Positions 1 to 5,698 of a stretch of DNA of 5,698 bases are shown here, piece by piece; position 1 is the first letter of the stretch; each line of letters opens with the position of its first letter. The DNA lies in assembly GCA_003695105.1 (NCBI GenBank), contig RFIZ01000186.1, forward strand, positions 1-5,698, written 5' to 3'. The stretch comes from Fidelibacterota bacterium (GTDB lineage Bacteria > Fidelibacterota > Marinisomatia > Marinisomatales > J089). Both the position numbers and the translations under genes were made by a program. The notes beneath the pieces were generated by a model that was given only the letters and a program-made list of their open reading frames with translations, did no database searches and was not told the origin of the DNA.

Positions 1-115
1 CCTGAGCCCTTTCGATATTCAAAAGCATATTCCGGCATTTGTCGACGAAAAGAGTGGCCTCGGAAGGGGTAAAATTCATCTTCCAGTTGCCGGCAACAAT
101 CGGTCGTATTTTCAT
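1..115 (-). CDS. tpiA: Triosephosphate isomerase, N-terminal part (cut by window edge)
   Basis: Triosephosphate isomerase interconverts dihydroxyacetone phosphate and glyceraldehyde 3-phosphate in cytoplasmic glycolysis and gluconeogenesis. Only the first 38 codons are in the window; the protein begins MKIRPIVAGNWKMNFTPSEA. The AGNWKMN block at residues 8-14 is the family's N-terminal signature and contains the substrate-binding Asn (N10) and the catalytic Lys (K12). The catalytic His and Glu lie beyond the edge and cannot be checked. The ATG occupies 113-115 and overlaps the pgk stop codon (112-114) as ATGA, with a GGAG five bases upstream of the start, so this start is well supported and translation is probably coupled to pgk. 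It is the third visible gene of a comF-pgk-tpiA operon. Identity is close to certain despite the short fragment. Confidence 0.95.
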   Translation of the reverse strand, partial: MKIRPIVAGNWKMNFTPSEATLFVDKCRNMLLNIERAQ

Positions 116-1302
116 GCGGTCTCCAGAGCAATGATCGCCGGCAAACGATTGCCGGACAGTAATTCCAAACTGGCCCCTCCCCCGGTAGAGACGTGACTCA
201 TCTCGGTCATCAGACCAAAATGTTTAACCGCTGCAGCCGTATCCCCTCCACCGATGACTGTGATCTGTTCACCCTCCTTCAATTCTGCCAGGGTCTGGGC
301 AATGGCGCGGGTGCCCTGGTCAAATCCAGGCTGTTCAAAAACCCCCAGCGGTCCGTTCCAGATTATCGTTTTTGAGTTATGAATAATATCCTGAAACAGG
401 CTCACCGTTCGGGAACCGATGTCCAATCCCATCGCCGTCTCGGGAATCGCCTCTACCGGATGTTCTTCGGCCCGATCCCCGTCTTCCAGGGAAGGTGCGG
501 TGACCACATCCAGCGGAAAGAGCAGTTTGGCGCGCTGGGATTGGACCCGTTGCAGGATTTTCGTTGCGGTGCGTAGCATGGAAGGATCCACCAGACTCTT
601 CCCTACGGAATGGCCCAGGGCCTGCAGGAAAGTAAAGGCCATTCCCCCTCCAATCAGCAAATAATCCGCCTGCTCGGCAAACCGATCGATCAGGGCCAGT
701 TTGGTATCGATCTTGGCGCCGCCGAGAATCATGGTCAGGGGCCGTTCGGGACGTTGAACCACACTTTCCAGGTAGCGCAGTTCTTTTTCAATCAAGAAGC
801 CGATGCCTTTGTAACTGAACTGTTTGGCCACGCCTACATTGGAGGCGTGTGCCCGATGGGCCGTACCAAAGGCGTCGTTTATATAGATCTGTCCATGATG
901 CGCCAGGCGTTCCGAAAAAACGGGATCGTTGCTGGTTTCTTCTTCATGAAACCGGAGGTTCTCCAGCAAATGAATTTCTCCCGGTTTCAGTCCCAGAGAA
1001 ACGTCCAGGGCGTCCTCCGAAATGCAGTCATCAGAAAATTTGATGGGCATTTCCAGAATTTCGGCGATTTTCTCACCCACCGGGATCAAACTCAGATCCG
1101 GTTTAACCTGTCCTTTGGGACGACCCAGGTGGGACATGATTACCAGGGAAGCTCCGGATTCGAGACAATATTGCATCGTGGGGAGAGCGGCGTGAATGCG
1201 AAAGTCATCGGCGACCGCCCCGTCCCGGAGGGGCACATTCAGGTCCAATCGCAACAGCACCCGTTTATTCTTCAAAGCAAAGGATTTAATCGAGCGTACC
1301 AT
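112..1302 (-). CDS. pgk: Phosphoglycerate kinase
   Basis: Phosphoglycerate kinase transfers a phosphate between 1,3-bisphosphoglycerate and ADP, giving 3-phosphoglycerate and ATP, in cytoplasmic glycolysis. The 396-residue product is the usual bacterial length and looks intact. The N-lobe has the substrate-binding set: D20 and N22 in RLDLN, R35, SHLGRPKG at 57-64 (H58, R61), R117 in LLENLRF, and R150 in DAFGTAHRAH. The nucleotide-binding C-lobe has GGAKIDTK at 194-201, WNGPLGVFE at 315-323, GGGDT at 351-355 and STGGGASLELL at 372-382. The ATG start is preceded by TGAGGAA at a suitable distance, and the N-terminus aligns with the family without an extension. The gene starts 9 bp after comF stops and overlaps tpiA by 4 bp, so the three are likely cotranscribed. 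Nothing is missing or unusual in the protein itself. Confidence 0.98.
   Translation of the reverse strand: MVRSIKSFALKNKRVLLRLDLNVPLRDGAVADDFRIHAALPTMQYCLESGASLVIMSHLGRPKGQVKPDLSLIPVGEKIAEILEMPIKFSDDCISEDALDVSLGLKPGEIHLLENLRFHEEETSNDPVFSERLAHHGQIYINDAFGTAHRAHASNVGVAKQFSYKGIGFLIEKELRYLESVVQRPERPLTMILGGAKIDTKLALIDRFAEQADYLLIGGGMAFTFLQALGHSVGKSLVDPSMLRTATKILQRVQSQRAKLLFPLDVVTAPSLEDGDRAEEHPVEAIPETAMGLDIGSRTVSLFQDIIHNSKTIIWNGPLGVFEQPGFDQGTRAIAQTLAELKEGEQITVIGGGDTAAAVKHFGLMTEMSHVSTGGGASLELLSGNRLPAIIALETA
121..124 (-). promoter_or_regulatory. Shine-Dalgarno for tpiA inside the pgk 3' end
   Basis: On the minus strand GGAG lies five bases before the tpiA ATG, inside the last codons of pgk. It fixes the tpiA start and supports translational coupling through the ATGA stop/start overlap. 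Confidence 0.7.
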
Positions 1303-1307
1303 ACAAA

Positions 1308-1314
1308 TTCCTCA
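1308..1314 (-). promoter_or_regulatory. Shine-Dalgarno for pgk overlapping the comF stop
   Basis: Minus-strand TGAGGAA is placed so that its TGA is the comF stop codon and GAGGAA serves as the ribosome binding site for the pgk ATG at 1302-1300. This decides the pgk start and implies comF and pgk are read from one transcript. Confidence 0.75.
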
Positions 1315-2013
1315 ATCCCGGGGATGGCTCAGGGTCAGTACGGATACCGACCGGACCCCGTTTTGTTTCAGGACACAGGCCAAAGAAGAGACTGTCGAAC
1401 CGGTGGTGATGACATCATCGACGATCAACACGTGCTCCGGCAGGGTCTTCCCATGTACGGTAAAAGCGTTTTCCATATTTCGTTTTCGTTCGGCCGCATT
1501 CAGAGTGGTTTGGGAGCGGGTAAATTTTGTCCGGCGCAGGAGAGATCGATTGACCGGGATTCCTGTGGCTTCGGACACACCCCGGGCGATCCAGTCGGAC
1601 TGGTTATAGCCCCGATCCCGTTGTTTGGTCGGATGGAGAGGGACCGGAACAATCTGATCGCAGGAGGAAAACACTCCGTCCGGAAGCAGACGAATAACTT
1701 CTTGACCATACATAAATCCAAATTTAGCATAATCCTCATACTTCAAGGAATGAATTACTGTCTGAATTTCAGGACCATATTCCCAACCGGAATAGACCCG
1801 GTCGATGCCGTCCCGATGTAAAATTTCCGGCCGTAAATCAGCGTGACCATAAGCCACCAGGCGAGAGCGGCAATCATGACAGAGAATGGGGGCCGGTTTC
1901 TCATCGATCCAGGTGTGACAATGAAAACAGAAAGGGGGAAACAAAAGATTGATTCCGGCCTCCCAAATCGGCCGCATTCGACCCGGTTTTCGTTTAAGTG
2001 ATGTTTTTGTCAT
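1312..2013 (-). CDS. comF: ComF family protein (zinc-ribbon plus phosphoribosyltransferase fold)
   Basis: This is a ComF/GntX-type amidophosphoribosyltransferase-like protein of 233 residues, typical for the family. The N-terminus has a four-cysteine zinc-ribbon pattern, C29-x2-C32 and C45-x2-C48, after the usual NLLFPPFC lead. The type I phosphoribosyltransferase part contains VPVPLHPTKQRDRGYNQS, the RRTKFTRSQTTLNAAERKRN block, and the PRPP-binding loop VLIVDDVITTGST at 195-207 with its paired Asp199-Asp200. In naturally competent bacteria ComF is needed for DNA uptake; in many other bacteria its substrate and role are unknown, so the symbol denotes family rather than proven competence function. 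The start is uncertain: the ATG at 2013 has no good Shine-Dalgarno, and an internal ATG at 1977 (residue 13, beginning MRPIWEAG) would give an N-terminus closer to typical ComF. It is the first visible gene of the operon with pgk and tpiA. Confidence 0.93.
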   Translation of the reverse strand: MTKTSLKRKPGRMRPIWEAGINLLFPPFCFHCHTWIDEKPAPILCHDCRSRLVAYGHADLRPEILHRDGIDRVYSGWEYGPEIQTVIHSLKYEDYAKFGFMYGQEVIRLLPDGVFSSCDQIVPVPLHPTKQRDRGYNQSDWIARGVSEATGIPVNRSLLRRTKFTRSQTTLNAAERKRNMENAFTVHGKTLPEHVLIVDDVITTGSTVSSLACVLKQNGVRSVSVLTLSHPRD

Positions 2014-2035
2014 CGATCTTGATTAGACTTCACAC

Positions 2036-2047
2036 CGTCAATTGACG
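2036..2047. promoter_or_regulatory. Perfect 12-bp palindrome in the divergent intergenic region (possible operator)
   Basis: CGTCAATTGACG is its own reverse complement and sits near the middle of the 60-bp gap between the divergent comF operon and the 998-codon gene. A dimeric regulator could bind here and affect both directions. No matching regulator is encoded in the window, and no convincing -35/-10 pair was found on either strand, so the role is inferred from position and symmetry only. Confidence 0.3.
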
Positions 2048-2073
2048 AATTCAACTACGAAGAAAAGTTAGCC

Positions 2074-5070
2074 GTGCCACGACAGAAAAACAATCATCGT
2101 GAGCGACTGGATTTCCAGGATCTCATGCTCCACCGGGTGTATGAAATTCTCCTGGTGGCCAGCCCGTACGACGCCTTCATCCTGGAAGAAGACGGCCGTT
2201 TGACGGAACAGATCCTGCAGGAATACCTGGGACTCAATTTCAGCTATCCCCCCCGGGTATGGGAAGCCTATACCGGGAAGAAGGCGTTGGAAATCGTCAC
2301 CAAACGCAAATTCGACCTGATTCTGCTCATGACCAGGATCGCCGACATGAGTCCGGTCAAATTGGCCGAAAAAATCCGGAAATTATATCCCCGGAAACCC
2401 GTGGTGCTTCTGGCCTACGATGAATCCGAACTCAAGCCCTTCCAACCCGCCCTCCAGGCCGATCCGCCGCTGATCGATAAGGCGTTCGTCTGGTCAGGAC
2501 ATGCCAACGTTCTGCTGGCCCTGATCAAATATGTGGAGGACACCCGGAATGCCCGCCGGGATATCCTGTATGGAGATGTCCGGGCCATTATTTTTATTGA
2601 AGACACACCCCGCTATTATTCCAGTATTCTGCCCCTGATTTACCAGGAAATCCTCTACCATACCCGCTCTCTGGTGAGCAAATCGCTGAAAACCAGCACC
2701 CGTCTATTGCATCTCCGGGCCCGCCCCAAGATTCTTCTGGCTTCATCCTATGAGGAAGCGAAAAAATATTTTGACGACTATTGTAACAACATCATCGGCA
2801 TCATTTCAGATATCCGTTTTCCCAAGCAAGGGGTCATGGAAAAAACCGCCGGGCTGCAGTTTACCGAATATGTGCGCACGTTCGAACCGGCCATGCCCAT
2901 CGTTCTCCAAAGTTCGGATAAACGGCGGGAGGAGGAAGCCCGGCAGATGGGCACCGAATTCCTGCATAAGACCTCTCCTACCCTTCTTCAGGACATCCGG
3001 CGGTTCATTTTGAACAATTTCGGTTTCGGTGATTTCGTTTTTCGGTATCCCAGCGGGCGTAAAATCACGTCCGTTTCCAGTCTGGAAGAAATGGTGGAAA
3101 CCCTGCCGAAAATTTCCGCCAAATCGGTGGCTTACCACGCATCCAGCAATCATTTCTCCAACTGGCTGGCCGCCCGGGGGGAATTTCAGTTGGCTTCCAT
3201 TGTGCGGGCTTTAAAGGACGACAAGAATCTTTCGGCACAGGATCGGAAAAAACGCCTCATAAAAGCCATGCTGGATTACACCACCGAAGCCCGTCCAACA
3301 GGCATCGTTGAATTCAATCGATCCATCCACCCTCTGTCCACTCATTTCATGCGGATCGGTCACGGAAGTATGGGAGGGAAGGCCCGGGGACTGGCCTTCT
3401 TCAATTCCATTCTGCAAAAGGAAAATTTCGAACAACGCTTTCCGGGCATTCAAATCCGGATTCCAAAAGTCCTGGTGGTAGCCACGGACGTGTTTGACCG
3501 GTTCATGACCGATAACCAGCTATGGTCCGTGGCTCTATCCCAAAAGACGGATGAGGCCATCCTGAAAAAATTCCGCAAGGGAAAACTGCCGGAAGATATC
3601 CAGGATTTGTTGCACCATCTGGTGGAAAAAATTCATTTCCCCCTGGCGGTCCGGTCCTCCAGCATTCTGGAAGATTCTCAATATCAACCTCTTTCCGGTC
3701 TTTACGCCACCTTCATGTTACCCAACAGCGACCCCCGGGAGGAAGTGCGCTTCCACCAGCTCTGTAATGCCATCAAGTCCATCTACGCTTCCATGTTTTT
3801 CAGCGAAGCTAAGGCGTTCATCGATGCCTCTATTCATCGACACGAAGAGGAAAAAATGGCAGTGCTGATCATGGAACTGGTCGGGCAGCGCTACGGGAAC
3901 CGCTATTACCCTACCATCGCCGGAACGGCCCAAAGCATCAACTATTACCCTGTTTCCTACATGAAACGGGAAGAAGGTGTGGCTAATATCGCCCTGGGTT
4001 TCGGCCGAACGGTAGTGGAGGGCGGACAGGTGTTACGGTTTTCCCCCCACTATCCCCAGATCATTCCCCAGTTTTTTTCCATCAAAGCAACCCTGGAATC
4101 TTCCCAACACAAATTTTACGCCCTCACTATGAACGGGAAAAAGGATCCCACCCATGGCGGTGAAGAAGGGAACCTAACTTCGTATTCGTTACAGGATGCC
4201 GAAGAGGACGGGGCCCTGAAATGGGTGGGAAGCACCCTGGTGGCGGATGATAATGTGATTCGGGACTCCCTCCATTATCACGGCACCCGGGTCGTCACCT
4301 TTGCTCCCGTTCTGAAATACAATCAATTTCCCCTGGCCGATATTCTGAAGGATCTACTTCGAATCGGCGAACGGTCATTGGGTGGTCCGGTGGAGCTGGA
4401 ATTTGCTGTCAATCTGCCCCGGGACCGGAACCGGAAACCGGAATTTTGCTTACTGCAAATCAAACCCATGGCCATCAGCACCATCGAAACGGAGACGGTG
4501 GAAACGGGCGTGTCCGGTGAAACGGTGGCCCGCAGTTCCATCGCCCTGGGAAACGGCATTATCGACGGCCTGGACTATATCGTTCTGGTCCATCCCCATT
4601 TATTCGATACCGCCAAAACGAATCTCATCGCCCGGGAAATCGAAACTCTCAATAACCTCATCCCGGACAAGCACGGCTACATTTTAATCGGTCCCGGTCG
4701 CTGGGGCACGGCCGATCCCTGGCTGGGCATACCGGTGAACTGGAATCAAATCTCGAAAGCGCGGGTCATCGTGGAACTGGGGTTGGAGGATCTCCCCATC
4801 GACCCGTCCTTCGGCAGTCATTTCTTTCAGAATGTTACCAGCATGCGCATCGGCTATCTGACCATCAGTCACAAGGTCCCACAGGATTTCTTCAATTACG
4901 ACTGGATTCGGGGACAGACGGCCATCCGCGAGCTGACCTATGCTTCCTGCTACCAGTTGAAACGGCCGGTGGAAGTCCGGATCAACGGGGAGAAAGGAGA
5001 AGGAGTGGTCGTGCGTCCTCCCCTACCGGAGGAAGAAATCATGGATGAGGAGGAGTCCACCGGGATCTAA
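2074..5070 (+). CDS. Tandem receiver-like domains fused to a PPDK_N-type ATP-grasp domain; not a complete PEP synthase
   Basis: This 998-residue, apparently soluble protein (no signal peptide or membrane segment seen) begins at GTG; an in-frame stop at 2020 leaves no earlier start, though an ATG at 2125 (residue 18, after AGGA) is possible. Residues about 22-157 form a degenerate receiver: the acidic pair is replaced by A29-S30 and the phosphoacceptor by M86. Residues about 170-316 form a second receiver with E176/D177, phosphoacceptor D246 in SDIRFP, S280/S281 and K299. A linker (about 320-425, with NHFSNWLAARGE) follows. Residues about 426-800 resemble the ATP-grasp domain of pyruvate phosphate dikinase and PEP synthase: GSMGGKARGLAF (K436), VRSSSILED (R527), ELEF (E776) and LLQIKP (Q795, K797). 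Residues about 822-998, with GPGRWGT at 873-879, are unfamiliar. No phosphohistidine motif or PEP-binding TIM barrel is present. Automated labels of PEP synthase would over-state its function; the substrate is unknown. It is monocistronic here, divergent from comF and convergent with gdhA. Confidence 0.85.
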   Translation: MPRQKNNHRERLDFQDLMLHRVYEILLVASPYDAFILEEDGRLTEQILQEYLGLNFSYPPRVWEAYTGKKALEIVTKRKFDLILLMTRIADMSPVKLAEKIRKLYPRKPVVLLAYDESELKPFQPALQADPPLIDKAFVWSGHANVLLALIKYVEDTRNARRDILYGDVRAIIFIEDTPRYYSSILPLIYQEILYHTRSLVSKSLKTSTRLLHLRARPKILLASSYEEAKKYFDDYCNNIIGIISDIRFPKQGVMEKTAGLQFTEYVRTFEPAMPIVLQSSDKRREEEARQMGTEFLHKTSPTLLQDIRRFILNNFGFGDFVFRYPSGRKITSVSSLEEMVETLPKISAKSVAYHASSNHFSNWLAARGEFQLASIVRALKDDKNLSAQDRKKRLIKAMLDYTTEARPTGIVEFNRSIHPLSTHFMRIGHGSMGGKARGLAFFNSILQKENFEQRFPGIQIRIPKVLVVATDVFDRFMTDNQLWSVALSQKTDEAILKKFRKGKLPEDIQDLLHHLVEKIHFPLAVRSSSILEDSQYQPLSGLYATFMLPNSDPREEVRFHQLCNAIKSIYASMFFSEAKAFIDASIHRHEEEKMAVLIMELVGQRYGNRYYPTIAGTAQSINYYPVSYMKREEGVANIALGFGRTVVEGGQVLRFSPHYPQIIPQFFSIKATLESSQHKFYALTMNGKKDPTHGGEEGNLTSYSLQDAEEDGALKWVGSTLVADDNVIRDSLHYHGTRVVTFAPVLKYNQFPLADILKDLLRIGERSLGGPVELEFAVNLPRDRNRKPEFCLLQIKPMAISTIETETVETGVSGETVARSSIALGNGIIDGLDYIVLVHPHLFDTAKTNLIAREIETLNNLIPDKHGYILIGPGRWGTADPWLGIPVNWNQISKARVIVELGLEDLPIDPSFGSHFFQNVTSMRIGYLTISHKVPQDFFNYDWIRGQTAIRELTYASCYQLKRPVEVRINGEKGEGVVVRPPLPEEEIMDEEESTGI

Positions 5071-5071
5071 C

Positions 5072-5097
5072 AAAAAAGGGGCTCAGCCGAGCCCCTT
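5072..5097 (-). terminator. Rho-independent terminator of gdhA, lying between convergent genes
   Basis: A 9-bp perfect stem (5076-5084 with 5089-5097, GC-rich core GGGGCTC/GAGCCCC) encloses a 4-base loop. Read on the minus strand, the stem runs into TTTTTT (5077-5072) about 20 bases after the gdhA stop, which is a classical intrinsic terminator. Read on the plus strand the hairpin follows the 998-codon gene by five bases but is followed by TTCAG rather than a T-tract, so termination in that direction should be weaker. Confidence 0.9.
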
Positions 5098-5117
5098 CAG
5101 ATTCGAGGTATCCGATC

Positions 5118-5698
5118 TCAGACCACACCCTGATCAAGCATGGCATCGGCTACCTTGATGAATCCGGCGATATTGGCGCCCTTGACGTAATTCACATACC
5201 CGTCTTCCGATCCGTACCGGACACAGGCTTCGTGGATGTTTTTCATGATGGAATGCAGTTTCCCATCCACTTCTTCCCGGCTCCAGGAGAGGCGCATGCT
5301 GTTCTGGCTCATCTCCAGCCCTGATACAGCCACACCGCCGGCGTTGGCGGCTTTGCCGGGTCCGAACAGAATCTGACTGGATTGGAACACATCGATGGCT
5401 TCCGGTTCGGAGGGCATGTTGGCTCCTTCCGTCACGCAGATACAGCCGTTCTTAACCAGAGTCCGGGCTTCTTCGCCGTTGATTTCATTCTGGGTGGCGC
5501 AGGGCAAAGCCACGTCACATTCCACGCTCCAGGGACGGGCGCCGTCCAGGTATTCCACCCCGAACTTTTCCGCATATTCCTTGATGCGTCCCCGGCGCAC
5601 GTTTTTCAATTCCATGACGAAAGCCAGTTTCTCACGGTCGATGCCGTCGGGATCGTAGATGGAGCCAGAGGAATCGGACAGGGTCACTACCTTTCCAC
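5118..5698 (-). CDS. gdhA: NADP-type glutamate dehydrogenase, C-terminal part (cut by window edge)
   Basis: Glutamate dehydrogenase makes glutamate from 2-oxoglutarate and ammonium, using NADPH in this subgroup, in the cytoplasm. The window holds the last 192 codons. The reading frame is open to the right edge (…GKVVTLSDSSGS), so the GTG near 5687 is an internal Val and not a start. The fragment covers part of the Rossmann cofactor domain and the C-terminus. It matches my recollection of E. coli GdhA closely, with blocks SDSSGS, PWSVECDVALPCATQNE, EGANMP, GPGKAANAGGVAVSGLEMSQN, NYVKGANIAGF and the ending KVADAMLDQGVV. The Ser-rich SDSSG stretch is typical of the short hexameric NADP-dependent class (about 450 residues). 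The catalytic Lys and substrate-binding N-terminal domain lie outside the window. Its own terminator follows the stop; it converges on the receiver/ATP-grasp gene with a 47-bp gap. Confidence 0.95.
   Translation of the reverse strand, partial: GKVVTLSDSSGSIYDPDGIDREKLAFVMELKNVRRGRIKEYAEKFGVEYLDGARPWSVECDVALPCATQNEINGEEARTLVKNGCICVTEGANMPSEPEAIDVFQSSQILFGPGKAANAGGVAVSGLEMSQNSMRLSWSREEVDGKLHSIMKNIHEACVRYGSEDGYVNYVKGANIAGFIKVADAMLDQGVV

Noticed and set aside
610..1821. A 403-codon open frame on the plus strand opposite pgk and comF
   Set aside because: It is antisense to two clearly conserved genes, shows no recognisable domain or family motif, and has low-complexity-like composition expected from a complementary frame. 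It is a coding shadow.
2014..2073. Sigma-70-like promoter boxes (TTGATT at 2019-2024, TTGACG at 2042-2047, minus-strand TCTAAT)
   Set aside because: None pairs with an acceptable partner box at 16-18 bp spacing on either strand, so no promoter is called.
4382..4687. A 101-codon plus-strand frame inside the large gene, and several similar short frames on both strands within 2415-4872
   Set aside because: All are out of frame with a long conserved coding sequence, carry no family motifs, and lack convincing ribosome binding sites.
2074..5070. Annotation of the large gene as phosphoenolpyruvate synthase (ppsA) or pyruvate phosphate dikinase (ppdK)
   Set aside because: Only the ATP-grasp domain is shared; the phosphohistidine and PEP/pyruvate-binding domains required for those reactions are not seen.
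5118..5687. A complete 189-residue protein starting at the GTG at 5687
   Set aside because: The frame stays open to the window edge and the residues before that codon continue the glutamate dehydrogenase homology, so the GTG is an internal valine.

Overview
The window is a densely packed bacterial chromosomal segment with no mobile element, RNA gene, CRISPR array or evident horizontal-transfer scar. Base composition looks close to balanced (slightly above 50% GC by eye) and even throughout. I cannot name the organism. The gene set (glycolytic pgk-tpiA, a ComF phosphoribosyltransferase, NADP-type glutamate dehydrogenase, and a large receiver-plus-PPDK_N protein) would fit a Gram-negative from the Bacteroidota/FCB or Desulfobacterota side of the tree, but that is an inference from memory of where the large protein occurs, not a phylogenetic result.

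Layout. Positions 1-2013 carry a compact minus-strand operon, in transcription order comF, pgk, tpiA (tpiA leaves the window after its first 38 codons). The comF-pgk gap is 9 bp, with the pgk Shine-Dalgarno overlapping the comF stop codon. pgk and tpiA overlap by 4 bp in an ATGA junction. A 60-bp divergent intergenic region (2014-2073) with a perfect 12-bp palindrome separates this operon from a single 998-codon plus-strand gene (2074-5070). That gene converges on gdhA, read on the minus strand from the right edge. The two convergent genes are only 47 bp apart and share one strong hairpin whose T-tract is oriented to terminate gdhA.

How the genes relate. pgk and tpiA are core glycolysis/gluconeogenesis, and gdhA links 2-oxoglutarate to nitrogen assimilation. 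The 998-aa protein is the most interesting item. It has two tandem receiver-like domains, the first without its phosphoacceptor Asp and the second with a complete active-site set. These are followed by a linker, an ATP-grasp domain of the pyruvate phosphate dikinase/PEP synthase type with its main ATP-binding residues, and a C-terminal region of about 180 residues I do not recognise. It lacks the swivelling phosphohistidine domain and the PEP/pyruvate TIM barrel, so a 'PEP synthase' label would be misleading. A phosphorylation-controlled ATP-dependent phosphotransferase of unknown substrate is a reasonable hypothesis.
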